From: Xylaria sp. FL1777
Taxonomy: Eukaryota; Ascomycota; Sordariomycetes; Xylariales; Xylariaceae
Direction of reading: 5' to 3'
Assembly: GCA_022578965.1 (NCBI GenBank)
Contig: MU400605.1
Coordinates: 62,001-126,000 of the forward strand
Length of the DNA: 64,000 nucleotides
Shown: positions 47,401 to 59,740 of the stretch, in pieces
Layout: the number at the start of each line of letters is the position of its first letter
Numbering within the stretch: the stretch's first letter is position 1
Program-made: the position numbers and the translations under genes
The notes under the pieces: model-generated
Databases searched by the model: none
The model's input: only the letters and a program-made list of their open reading frames with translations
Told to the model about the DNA's origin: nothing

Positions 47401-50400
47401 TGGTTCGGCTCCGGCTCCTAGAGCCTACGTGCTAGGCAAGTCTCAAAGTGTTTTCCACGTGAATTCCATTCATTTTGTATCTAAATGACTTATATGACTG
47501 TCTGAGGTTCATGTCCCAGAGTAAATAGATAGCCTGTACACAATCACATAGTAGGTAGGAAAGGGATCAGTAGCCATATATGGTTGGGTAGGTTGGTCAA
47601 TTGACCCCTGGGGCTTCCTAATACCAGTTGAGAGTAATAGCCCATGTATATACACCAAGCCCATTATATAGACCCTAAGGGTCTATATGAGACTATATTA
47701 ACTGACAATGACAAGGTGATCTATTCTATAATAGGCGAGGTTTTGAATCTACCGAGTTTGCACTCTGTGGAAAGAAGTTTCGAACGCCTTAATTTGAGAG
47801 GTAGCCCAAGCCTCTCTCCTTTCGATAGCCATTTCCGAATCAGCCGTTGTGTAGGAAATTACTGGGAGCTCGTGTTAGGGATTGCTGTTGCCAGGAGAGC
47901 TTGTCCAATGAGGAGGAGTTACTTACCTAGGCAACGAAGTCCGGATGGTATTGGTTCGTATCTTTTCTCTTTGATGGGGGCTGCATATAGATATCTGTCG
48001 TGCTCCCTTAGTGCCAGTGTTGTTAACTTCATCGGGACACTAGTACTTATGTTAATTGGCTCTCTGGTCTTCATAGGTAAGAGTGTAAAAACCTTATTGG
48101 GGGGTGTTTAGGAGCCATGTTGGATATTGCGGTGAAGGTGTAGCAGATGTAGTTAGCCGTAGCCAATAGAATATGTTCGTGATTAATCAACCTAGATCAT
48201 AACTGAACATGAATAAGGAGCCTTGAAAACTGTAATCTGCTAGAGATATCTTCGGGATTACACTTAAATAAAGCCAGGCTTCTTAGCCTTGGAAACTTTT
48301 GCCAGAAAAAAATATTGTCCTGTAATTGCTACTTACTGGCCGTATACGTAAAGCTAAGAGGAAATATAAACACATTATTGGATGACTTACGCTTCCAAAA
48401 ATATCAAATATGATTGTATTTCTGGCAACCAGCATGTTTTTTCTACGGCACCTCGGTGCCACGAAGAATGATAGTAACTAGAGTAGGCAGGTCGGTCTGG
48501 CACTCAGTGGCCCTCGCCTTTCCCCGGTATGCCAAGAAATGTCAACATAAACGGTCAATCAAGTTCAGGTGCTGATATATCTAGATAGTTATCCTTACTT
48601 GCCACATGAAATAAATTAAACAACTTCTAACAACAGTCATGCGCTGCTACTGCTCTAATGTAGTACTTGAAGCACTCTTTAACAACTCAATCTCTAAAAC
48701 ATGGACTAGGTACTGTCTGTCGGTATTCGTGCATAATACAGCATCTTAACAATGTAGCGTCGCTGTTGTGTAACTGCTACCCTACAACGTCGCCAGCTGC
48801 CTTATTTGAGTTTTTTTTTTTTTTTTTTTTGCCAAGAGGTATGTTAGATCTGTTTTGCATTCAAATGCTGAAGATTTGGTATAGAAGCATCCGGGACTGG
48901 AAGCTCCGGGATCTAAAAACGGAACCATCTATGCCACCTACGCCTTGTGAGACCAACGTGTTCATTTACGTACTCTTTCCAGTTCTGGCACTAGATACAG
49001 AAGTCAAAAGGGGGAACGGTTAAGTTAGAGTAGGAGGAGGCTGTTCAACAACAACGGTTAGGATACCTATTTTGTGATTTACTACCGATACTAGTACCGA
49101 TACTACTTTGACCACTAATTAAGACTGCTTCAGTCTAGGTAGTCCATCGTTCTAAGTTCACTTGAGCTGTGTGTGAATTATGTTGCGGCAGAGTCACGTT
49201 GAATGGTGACTCAACCAAGCAGGACTGACTGAGTGAGAGTGCTTGGTGCTTAATCGACCCTCATTCAAATCGGCTATAGATTATTTGCGCAAGCAGGAGT
49301 CATGTAGTCTTCATTAGATGCATGTAACGGCCTTATACTATGTATAGAACTGTGCCACTAGCTTGGCTTGGAGCACACCTGTGGTCGGCCTATTGAGCTG
49401 TATATGTGCTCCCTTGTTTTAAAGCAGGGTTATGGGAAGCGTTGCGATGGCTTGCTGGCTATGGTTAGTCAGTGAGAGAAAGCAGAACTGAGTGAGAAAA
49501 GGTCATCGTATCGAATGTTCAATCTTGCTTGCTACCTACCTATCTCATATGGGTACTCTCTAATCATACGAGTTCGTAATGCTGTATTTTGTGTCACTTG
49601 CAACTACGTACCTACGGGTATTTGATATCTCTCTGCGAAATCCGCAAGGAGGAGGATCCGGTTACGCTAACAAATCTTATTAAGAATATGTGAAGTAGGT
49701 ACATCCAGAGCGGAATTTATCCCTGAATAATAATACTCCAGTAAGACGGGATACGTATGCGATGATGTAGGCTGATTGAAGTCTATGCTCGTCAGACCTG
49801 AGGGCTAAGATTAGAGTAGGGAATCATAACCTATGCCTACTGCCAACATTACACGTAGCCTCTGCTCCAGGTCCCATCTAACGCCCTCTAAAGATATTGC
49901 TACATACATTGCTCTCGCGTATGAAGAATACGAACCTGACATGGCTTAGATGTGGATTAGAAACGAGGCCTTTTTTGATGTCGGCCCTTAATTCTCGGAG
50001 CTCACAGCCTTCCAGTGCATACCCTGTTAATCTCATCAGCTATATGCTCGTACAGAATTGGCCAATCAGGATCCAAAAACCAGACATGCGGAACCGGAAC
50101 GATTTGGCACCAGGCTTTCACCGGCGCGGGTGTAAACGGTCGATGCTGCAGATTAAATGCTCATCATGGCTGACGCAGCATCGGACACCAACAAAACCAG
50201 CGCTGAGTCCGAAGTTTCTATCTCAATATGTTCATAGAGCTGCTATAGTATTTCCGTGGACGAATGAATCTCTTCAGAGCAGGGTGGAGCGACAAAGACG
50301 CTCTTTTGTTGCGATAGCTCTAGTAATACATAACGGATTGCTCAAGCAACGGGTTCCAGCGTGCATAATATGAAAATATCGTCTTTTGAAGGGGGTGATA

Positions 50401-50511
50401 GTCAGACATCGACATCATCTAGCAGCCATTATAAAATTTACACCAAAGCCACCTGTCTACCTTTACAAGCATCACCATCTATGACATTCAAGAGGACACA
50501 TGTTTGACCAC
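44481..50511. other. gene-poor block of about 6 kb
   Basis: No gene could be supported. The composition is AT-richer than the core but not extreme. The longest open frame, 47644-48111 on the plus strand (155 aa), ends in two hydrophobic stretches (SVVNFIGTLVLMLIGSLVF) but matches no family I know. A minus-strand stretch at about 49990-50130 reads without a stop for 45 codons with an ordinary amino-acid mix (WCQIVPVPHVW), but no upstream or downstream exon could be joined. A run of 20 T lies at 48811-48830. Decayed genes or old mobile-element fragments are possible. Confidence 0.45.
48811..48830. repeat. 20-base T homopolymer
   Basis: An uninterrupted run of twenty T between GAG and GCC in a gene-poor region. 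Such a run could mark the poly(A) end of an old LINE-type or processed insertion on the minus strand, but I see no coding remnant next to it. Sequencing error in length is also possible. Confidence 0.8.
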
Positions 50512-51757
50512 CTAATCAACATCATCGTCTCCCGAATTTCCGGGGACGCCCTCTCCCTTTTCCCTGTCGGTATCGTCATCAATAGGAATCTTCCCCGCCT
50601 CCTTTGCTAACTCTTTATCCTCGCGCGTTGCCTCTAGCGCGGCAGGTGTCAGAGATCCGTCCTCATTGACGTCCTCCTTCAAGTAGAGCGAAAACAAGAT
50701 GACGAGGTACGTATCATCCGTGGCGCGGTTCCGAAGTACGTACCTAAGGGTGTGTGAGCGCTTGGTGCGGGACCTGCGTATGAAGAATGAATGAGATACT
50801 ACTCTACTATCGTCTATCTACTAGAAAGGAGATGCGAAAGAAGAAGAAGAAGAAACACCGAGAGAAAACTCCTTTAATTACTCACCTTAGACCCTGGCCA
50901 TCCCAATATTTCATGATTGGCAGTGTAAACCCCGGAAGTCGCAGCGAGAAGTCCTGAAAGCCGATATACGGGTTGAAGAAGTCGACACAATACGTCTTAC
51001 CGTATTCAAAGACCCATTTATCCTTACTATCTCTCGCGAGCGCCCATTTCTTCCTTTCCTTGGCGCCGTCGGGGGCGCCGATCGCGCGGCGGGCTTCCAA
51101 GCCCGCCTCGTCGCCTCCCTCCTCGAAATGCAAGCCTCCCTTCTCGGGATCGTGCTCGCCCGCGCCGACGTGTATGCTGTTGAACGAGGAGAGCCCCGGG
51201 CCGTACAGATACGGCATGTCGGCGTACGGATCGCCGTCGAGGCCCGGGTCGATCCACCATTTGACGATGCTCATGGCGTAGCTGAAGCCTGGCGGCAGAC
51301 GGTCCCTGATCGGGTGATCGAAGTCATTGCCGAACTGCAGATCGTGGCCTGAGATGCCGTTCATGGGGGATGAAGATGTGTCGCTTCCGTCTGCTGCACT
51401 GGAGCTCTCTGACGTTTCCCGAGATGGTTCGTCGCTAGGTGACGACCCATTAGCAGTCGGCTCCCCGCGTGAAGACTGATTCTGTCGCCGGGATTTTATA
51501 GGTCTCTTAGGCGTGAAACGGATAGCGAGACTGTATTGGTCATCGTTGGTGGCGTGAGGTTCCAGTGAAAAGTACGGAGAGGTGTTAGGTGAATTACGTG
51601 GCAGGCCACTGTAGTTTTGGACACGCACGTTTATCTCGGCATCTATAAGGTCGTTGCTGATACTAACTGTCTCATGAGAGTTGACTGGTACGACCACATG
51701 ATTGTCGATATTGTAATCGGACCCAGCTGTTACCCGGATGATGTATTTATCTGCCAT
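50512..51757 (-). CDS. DUF1769 / UPF0590 family protein
   Basis: Two exons, 51757-50886 and 50773-50512, give 377 aa; the 112-nt intron splits an Arg codon (GLR/SRTKRSHTLRYVLRN). The N-terminus MADKYIIRVTAG, HVVVPVNSHE and IRFTPKRPI, the central PPGFSYAMSIVKWWIDPGLDGDPYADMPYLYGP and the later YCVDFFNPYIGFQDFSLRLPGF are the conserved blocks of DUF1769. Members are found across fungi, including fission yeast. I do not know an established molecular function. The tail is acidic and disordered. A Ser-rich linker at about 115-145 separates two conserved blocks. No signal peptide or membrane helix is seen, so it is probably soluble. An ATG six codons upstream (51775) is also open; I prefer 51757, where the conserved region starts. 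Confidence 0.85.
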
Positions 51758-53292
51758 CTTCGCAGATTCTTGCAATATGTTAATTAGGAAGAGTACTCTC
51801 GTATCATATGGCGTAAGATTTCCTAAGTGAGTCGATGGAGGTAGCTAAGGTAGGTTAGGGACGTATAAACAATCTAAGACTTTGTTGTTGTCTTGGACCT
51901 GATCTTAGTGGGTGGCTAGGAGGCCAGATCTAAGGCATGCCCTTGTATAGTGGTGTATATGTAACAAGCTAAAGGATAATTGAATATAAAAAAAGAACAT
52001 ACGACTACAATTAAAAGATGTAATTGGATATTTTATGTAGAAATATACTACTAAAAAACATGTATGGACAAGCTGCACAATACGATCTGGCAGAATAAAA
52101 ATTGAATGACGTCGGCGATAATGGCCCAAACCGACAGGGAATGAGTGCATAGGCCACACCTTATTCTTATTTATCCTAACCTAAACAGGTTAGGCCAATG
52201 TAGGTATTCTGTACAGTACCCGGTTCACTTTACACACTATATACTGGAACCACTTGCCAGACGATCTCTAGTCTTGTTGTCTCTCACATCTTCCTTTTCA
52301 TTAATGCAAAGTCGTTGAATACTACAAAGATAGGTAGGATTTACTAACGAAGAAATAAAAAAGTCAGGCAACAAATCCTGTGACCAGGTTCCTGATAAGG
52401 ACATGAGGAAATATTTATATTTCCTTTATTTTGGCTTAAGAGTCAAGGCACATTAAGGCGCTGTTATACCCCGGCCTGCCAAACAGAGTTAAGGCCCGTT
52501 GGCTAATGGATGATATACTGTAGTACTCACCGTCATTAACCTGACGAGAATCCGTCTTATTGCCCCACGAAATTGGGAAAAGATCAATGACTTGAAGCTA
52601 TTTTCGCAGGGTTCAACTTACGTGAAGCTAATATTAGCGGTAGATCTGGTGCTCTAATAATTCGGATTGAAATCTGCCAGTATTTGTGCTCAATGGTTTC
52701 TTGTCAGTAACGAGCGCCTAGCGTAGCGAGAAGACGGAGGAAAACGGTAATAAGTTGGAAATCGAGAGTTACGGTGGTAGTCCTCAATTTAACACGGATT
52801 AAATGAGAATTACGGTATCTAGGCTATTGGATTTGGTAACATAGCTACTCCGTATATACTATACCTCTTCTGTAATTTTCAATAATGCTTGGCCCCATTT
52901 TCTGTTGAATCTAGCTAGACTCGGGAGTTTTCGCAGGGGGCTTCAGCAGGCTAACGAAAACACCCTGGAAAAGTGACCTGATTCCTCTGCAAACTTTGGT
53001 TAGCCTCTAGGTACCCATAACCAGCCCCTAGTTATGACCCCGGCCGAACATTTGTTTTTTATATTGAGTTAACATTGAAAATTCCGGAAGAGGTGTACTA
53101 AACCCACGTGCTTATTATTACCTCAGCAGGTTATAGCAATGTAGTAGCTCAGTATATGTGCCTTATAGTGGCTCCGGTTATCGCGAACGCAGATATCTAG
53201 GGTTCAGAATGAAATCTTTTACTATCTGGGTAAAATCTGGCTAACGCATACATTAGAGACCAATCTGAATCCATACAAAAAGCGACAAGCTG
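51758..53292. other. gene-free region
   Basis: Upstream of the DUF1769 gene and downstream of the CorA-like gene, both on the minus strand. The composition becomes AT-rich from about 51950. The frame at 51905-52159 has no motif. No gene, RNA or repeat was recognised. Confidence 0.5.
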
Positions 53293-55087
53293 TCAGAAGT
53301 AGGTAGGCTCAGCCCCACTCGCAAATGATGGGTCACGTGACACAACTACCCCCTTCATCTGGATATATTCCGGCTTAGCATCCTGGCCGGAGCCGGAAGG
53401 AGGGCGACGACTCTTCAAATACTTCGGTATCCTCATCCCCTTTAACCATATGCAGAGCATTACGACAAGAACTAGCGTAGTCAGCCCTCCGGCGGAGGCG
53501 GCTAGTATCCACCACTCGTTTGCTATTTCGATCTTTCCGGTTTCTTCCTTCACGGAGAATACGCAGGCACTAAACAGCGTCTTGGAAGAAAAAGGGTTGT
53601 AAGTTAGGACAAGCCATTCTGAATGGGTTGGGTAGCGATCATGGAATGGCCTAAAAGACTCACAGCTACGAAAGTAGATGGTATAAACAACGACCCCAAT
53701 ATCGTGAGATTCTTAGCTTGCGAACTTGTTTTTCGAGAGTTTTCAGATATTGCCAGATTGTATTTCGTGTCGAGTTGGGAATTACTTGTGCGAAGCTATG
53801 TTGATGATCAGAACCGATTTGTACAGTAGCATATTGCTGTATATCATAGAGCATCGGATGGGTACTGAAGTAGACGACTTACTAGAGAAACCATGTGCCC
53901 GGCCCGCTGCTGAGCGGACGCGCACATGGTCTGTCGCAGCCGTGTCACGGTCTGGAGAGACTCTATCTCATTGTCAAAGACCTGCAGCTCTTCGCCCGAC
54001 ATCCTAGGTAAATTGTTTCGCGGGTTGGAAGCCGCGCATAGTTTAGTATACCGGGTCATAATGCTCTTAGCAAAATCCAAGGCAGACAACTCGAAGTCGG
54101 TAGCACAGCCCAGAGTCATTAACTTGATGCTAACTTTATTGAGTTCGACTATTGCCTTGATGTGTTCCTCGTACATCTTGTTCTCGTTGGGGTGTTTGCC
54201 ATCTCTCTCGGGGGCATTGAACGATAGGGCCCGGCCACAGAACTTTTGCATTTCTATATCCAGTTCCTCGAACACACTGAATACTTCTGAGGTGATAATC
54301 TCGTTGCTATAGTCGAGCTTCTCGTAGAGTATGTTGAATAGATAGACTGGGCAAGTCATGATTCTCTGGTGGCGAGCGGATATCTTTGCCCTCAGCCATT
54401 CTCTATCGTCTTCCTTCGGAACGGTGATGATGCACATTGTCGAGTTGGTACGAGGCGAGATCCTCATTGTAAAAAAATGATCCTGATTGTCTACACGAGG
54501 CGATTGTGCAGCGAAAACTAAATAGACGACCAATGAGACCATGACTAAGTCTATGGAGCGGTATGACGAAAAAAACAATTCATTACATACCAAGTGGTGA
54601 TTCGTCATGAATACCGGGATTGTCCTTGATGTAGTGGTGGTATCCAGTGTTAGGTAATTTCCTCCTTGCGAATGCGGACGAAAGGCGGAAAGTAGTGATC
54701 AGGTCATTAAAGTGACCGCTAGCAATAGAAAGGCCGACCTGTTTCGTCCCCCTTTCGGATAGCGGCGCGGGTACCTCTGTTAAAATGCTGTAGTAACGAA
54801 TACTGATCAGAGAACGCTTGATGGAAAATCTAATAGAGAGGGGGATTTACACAACGTCGATGGAGGAGCCGGAATTGGCTGTTTTCCCGCGCTGGTATCT
54901 TCTCTAAGTCATTTATTAGTGCGGATAATAAATAGAGGCTTGTGAAATAATCGTCACATACGAAGTGATTGAGGCGTTCATCGAACCTTCCACCTTGTAC
55001 TCTTTCACCAACAGATGTAGTACTATCCCACCATAAGACATCAGTGGGCCCATGATCTTGAAGCCATAATGAATATCCGTGAGCCAT
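53293..55087 (-). CDS. fungal CorA-like membrane protein, 5' exons partly unresolved
   Basis: Three 3' exons join cleanly: 54517-53883, 53795-53664 and 53580-53293. Another exon ends at 54591 (GTATGT donor) and runs back to at least 54777. The first exon probably starts at ATG 55087 (MAHGYSLWLQ) and ends near 54845, but I could not find a phase-matched junction between it and the next. The C-terminal half has a long helical region (EEHIKAIVELNKVSI, QTVTRLRQTMCAS), then two transmembrane helices: LTILGSLFIPSTFVATLF and WWILAASAGGLTTLVLVVMLCIW. This helical arm plus IPSTFVATLF plus two-helix end is typical of the large fungal family annotated as CorA-like magnesium transporters. The GMN transport motif is not visible, so ion transport is doubtful. 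The gene sits next to the retrotransposon island. It may be intact or starting to decay at its 5' end. Confidence 0.7.
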
Positions 55088-56329
55088 CGTGGAATTTATG
55101 ACTGAGAACGGGTAATGCAACAAACGGGTGAAAGAGACGCCCAGGTAGCACAGAGAGAGATTGTGTGACGACGCACACATACTATTTAGGCTTATTTATC
55201 GCCCTATGTACTCCGTATTTCGTATTGAGGTCGTCACCCATAGATTTCTTTACTGGTAAGGCTGTGGCGGAGCAACGGGTGTGATACCAGACGTGTACAG
55301 CAAACAGGGATATGTTTAGTTTCGACTGCCCCTTGATGCCGCGGAAATAGAAATTCGTTTAGTGCTAGTGGTCCGGGGGACCAAACCCCCGTCCAATGTT
55401 ACCCATACACATAGCATTCCATTCTGGAAGTTCCTGTAACATTCTAGAACTTTATGATCACTTAGCAGTCATATTACCCTGTAGCCGTGATGGAATGGTT
55501 GGCCACATATCATCGAACGTAGGTAAATACATTTCGATATATGTTTGGCATTTTGATATTCGATTGGCTATTGACGTGGTCTTGTAGAATCATTGAATCT
55601 TGTGGATGGGGTTGCTTTTAGAAAATTCTGGGCTGGGTTATACATATGTTAAATCTAATAGCCTAATCCCGTATGAGCACGGTATAGAATTGCTAGTATA
55701 GATTGCCGGTTGGTGGGAGCAGGGTCAGTATGTAAAACCAATCATCAACAATCGTATAACCCGGGGTAGGCAGGGGACGGGGCCTGTCGCATGGCTTGTG
55801 TCAATTCTGCAGGATGCATGTAGATTGCTGTCAAATATAAGCGACAGCACCCTGTATGGTAATCACTTAAAGGATTCGAGGTCCCCTTAATCGCATGTTT
55901 CTCAATAGAATTCAATGAAAATCCATCGATATAGCTAGAAATGGAAACAAAGTTAAAAGCAAGCATACATAATTATTCATTTTGACCCTTGACCGGTTAG
56001 TTCCACTCGCACTACATCATTGTTCACATCCAATTACATATATACGATTGGTTGAAACAAGAACGAAACTGGTGACATGTTTCTCTCATCCAGCCTTAAA
56101 TAATACTTTTTTTTTTCCCTTTTGCAAACACGTTGATATCCAAGTAAGCGTATGTTGGACTAATGCCCACATGCAATACAGCGCGACAACTTAAATCGTA
56201 TGCGAGTGTGCTCCAGCGAATTACTTTTTTATGAAAGTTGACCTTAAAATCGGGAGAAGTAAAAAAAGAAATAGAGTAAAATAGACCCAAATACCCCAAA
56301 AAGACGCGAGTTATGGAGATCCGCCTCTA
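55088..56329. other. transition zone between genes and AT-rich island
   Basis: No gene is supported. Short frames at 55396-55587, 55745-55966 and 55982-56194 have no motif. Composition falls gradually in G and C, then drops sharply at about 56330. The left part is the promoter side of the CorA-like gene. Confidence 0.5.
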
Positions 56330-59300
56330 ACAAAGTGCAATTAACTTACTTGCTCTAAAGAGCTATTAACACAAGTTTTAAACTAGTTATTCTTACACTA
56401 GCTAAAGTCCGGTGTAATAAGGGCTCTAGTAAAAGGCTTAAAACTTAGTTATATTATTATTTAACTTAATAATTCTTTAGGGGTCTTAAGGCCATAGTTT
56501 TTTTTTGTCCTTTATATATAGAAATATTTTAGCTTATTTATGCTTATTAAGCTATTATATAATTTAGAACTTCTTTAGCTATTAAATTACTATATATGCA
56601 ACTATATTATAAATAACTATTATAAACTAATAGTTTAACTTTATATGCGCTAATTTAAATAATAATAGCTTAAGCTTAATTATAAGTTAATGTTTGTTTA
56701 ATACTATTTTTTTTCTTTTTTAAGCTTAACTTTAAGCATATTAAAGTTCTTAATTTAAACTTTAAAAGTTTACTAGTTTATTAAAATTATATTAATAAAA
56801 GTTTTATATAAAAGCTTTAGTATTATTAATAAATATATAATTAAAAAGTTTTTAAGTTTAATATTATTTAGCTAGTTAATTTTTTTATTTAATTAAGTAT
56901 TTAATATTTTTTTAAGTTTTTATAAAATCTTTGATTTTTTTTACTTAGTAGTTTTTTGCTTTAATTAAAAGCGCTTTTTGTAAAACTTAATTAAAGTTAA
57001 GTAATACTTAATTATTAACATAATAAAGCTTAATAAATAAAACATAAAATAAATTATAAATTCTTTAACCTTTAAATAATAATAACTTAATAGCAATAAG
57101 CAAAATTACTTTTTAGATTTTAAAAAGTCTTAATATTTTTTTGTTTAATTTCTTAGTAGGCTTTTTAGTTTTAATATAACGCATATTTAATATAACTAGC
57201 TAATTAAGTTTATAAAGCAATATCTTTTATTGTTTTTTGTTTGCTTATTTTTTTATTTATTATTTAAACTTATTTAGCTATAGCTTAGCTTTTTTATAAA
57301 CTTTAGTTATTTAATAAGCATATAAATTGCTAGCTAAATTATATAGCGCACTTAAAAGTAAATTATATACTACTAAATAAAAACTATAATTAATATAAAA
57401 CAAAAATATATAAATTAAAGCAAATATAGCGTTATTATATATAAACTTTATAGTTAATAAAAAGTTTTTCTAGTTAGTTATTTTATAATTTATAAACGCT
57501 TTTAAATATATTTTAAAAATTTAATTAAGTTGTTTTATTTAACTGTTAGTTTAAAAATAAAAAGCAATACTTATTTAAAGTTTAACTTTAATAAGCTTTA
57601 AAAAGTTCTTTTAAAAGTAGCTTATAAACCTAAAATCTTTATTAAAAATAATATTAAAAAATATACTATATAATTTTTAATAAAATTTTACAAATATTTT
57701 AATTAAGTTTTTAGCTTTTTTTTTGTTAACTTTTAATAAAATAAAATGTTTTATTTTTATAAAAAGATCTATTATTACTTATATAAAATTACATCTATTA
57801 AAAAGAAATAAGTTTATAATAAAGTTTATTATAATTAACTATTATAAAACGTAGTATAATTTTATAAGTTATAAAAGTTTATAAAGTATATAATATAACG
57901 CTTTATTTTATTAGCAACTAAAGCATTTATAAATAAATTCTTATATAGTTTTTTTAATGTTTAGCTATTAAAAGTTCTAAATAATAAATTTTAATGTTTT
58001 ATTTATGCTTATATATTTTGCTATCTTTATATTATATTTAAATCTTATTACATTTTATTAAATAATAATAAATATTTATAAGCGTTTTTTTTTATATAAA
58101 AAGTTATCTTAAAGTTTTATATCTTTAAAAGGTTTTTCTTTTTAAATTATATATTTTAAGTTATTTTTAGTTGCTTTTTTAATCCTTTTAATAAATTTTA
58201 GTAGCTATTTTAATATAAAAAAGCTATAAAGTTATTTTAAAGTAAGCAATACTAATGCTGCTATATTAAACATAGTTTCTTTATTATGCAAAAAATGCTT
58301 ATTTTATAAAACTAACTTAATTAGCTAGTTTTTATTTCCTTTTTTTTTAAAACAGTATTAAAAAAAGCATAACATAATATTAGCTTTTTTATTAAGCTAT
58401 TTTAGCTTATAATTAATAATAAACTAATATATTACTAGTTATTAAGCTTACTTAGCTTATTATTAATTTAGCACTTTAGCAATAATAAAATATAACAAGT
58501 TTTAATAATTTAAGTAGATTTTAATTTAATATTTAGCACTTTTAAAGTATTAACATTATTAATTAAATAAATTTACTATAATAAATAGTTCTTTATTATA
58601 TATTTTATAGTTTATTTTTATAAGCATAAGTTTTTAAAAATAAAACGCTACAAAGTATAGTTTTTTATTATTGTTTTTTTAAAATAACATTATACTAAAA
58701 GCAAAATTAAAAGCGTTAATTTTTATATATACTACTTAAAATAAATCAAAATAAACTAAAATAAAAGCAGTAGTAAATCTGTATTTTAGTTTAAAAAAAG
58801 CCTTATTTATAACGTTTATTTACTTTTATAACTTTTAGTTCATTTTATTAGCATTTATAAGTAGTTTTATAATTAAAAAAAACTTTTAAATAAACCTTCA
58901 ATAAAAATTAGCAAAGCTAATAAACTGCTATAATTTTTTTAAAGTGCTTAAAAGTTCTTATTAAATAATGCAGTTTACTTTATTTTACGCTATAAAAATA
59001 TTTTTTAAGCTTATAATATAGCTTAAAAACTTAACTTTTTATATTTGCTATTTGTACTTTTGTAGCATAATAGCTAAATTATGCTTAATAAATTATTATA
59101 ATATTTTTTTAACTAGTTAGTTATATTTTTTTTAAATATTAGCATATATAAAAAAATTGTTAAAATATATTAATAATTTAGCATTAATAAAATCGCAAAA
59201 AATATAGTTTATTATTAATTAAAAAGTTATAAAAGCATTAATTAGTTCTATTAATATAACTATATATTTAAATAATTTATATTTATAGCAAAAAGCCGTT

Positions 59301-59643
59301 TTTTATTTGTATTTTTTTTTAATTCTTATAAAATAAAATCTTAACTTAAAATCTATTTTTAAAAATTATTTAGCTATTTTAAAGCAAGCTTATAATTCTA
59401 AAATTAAAAAAATAAAATATTAAATAAATATTATAACTGCATTAAGTTTTTAATAATTTATAACTAGTTTAAAAAAATCATTAAAGTTTTTTTTTTTATA
59501 AATATAAAAAAAGCGCTATATAACAAAATAAATTTTTTAATACGTTATATTTTTAGCATATTTTTTAACTATAGTTTTAAAATATTAAGCTTTTAATTAT
59601 TTATAGCATAAAAAAGTTTTTAAAAAATTATTTGTTATAATTA
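56330..59643 (-). mobile_element. RIP-degraded Ty3/gypsy retrotransposon, minus strand, 5'-truncated
   Basis: The whole stretch is extremely AT-rich. Read on the minus strand, a decayed pol frame is recognisable from about 59560 to 57030 in the order reverse transcriptase, RNase H, integrase, then the post-integrase region. That order is the Ty3/gypsy type. No gag or protease can be seen before the RT; the element appears cut at about 59643, where the composition changes abruptly. The 56330-57000 part would be the 3' end with LTR, but no LTR pair could be defined by eye. The element cannot be active. Confidence 0.8.
57030..59560 (-). pseudogene. decayed gypsy pol (RT, RNase H, integrase)
   Basis: One frame can be followed for about 2.5 kb, interrupted only by TAA and TAG. 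RT: KTAF at about 59293-59304 and YFNN (from YxDD) at 59156-59167, then FLSYIIS and SFANFY further on. RNase H region: FVAFYF*KL and INYKIYNKELF. Integrase: CFSC zinc-finger cysteines at about 57913-57924, then VIIDLFIKIKHFI, whose Asp codon at 57767-57769 is the first catalytic Asp. The second and third acidic integrase residues are not recognisable. After the integrase comes a stretch resembling the conserved region before gypsy chromodomains. KTAF, YFNN and VIIDLF are all in the same frame, so no net indel has accumulated between them. Confidence 0.8.
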
Positions 59644-59740
59644 AGCTACTTAGGTACCTTAGCACATATTACAGGTTACATGTATATATAAGATATTCTT
59701 TTTATACCTATTTTATAGGAGTTTTCTCTTTTTTTCAAGC
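59644..59740. other. less-mutated spacer between two decayed elements
   Basis: About 45-95 bp here have noticeably more G and C than either side and include CTTAGGTACCTTAG, the same kind of word seen in host spacer DNA across the window. It could be host target DNA caught between two insertions, or the outer end of the plus-strand element's LTR. It marks the point where the readable strand switches from minus to plus. Confidence 0.4.
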
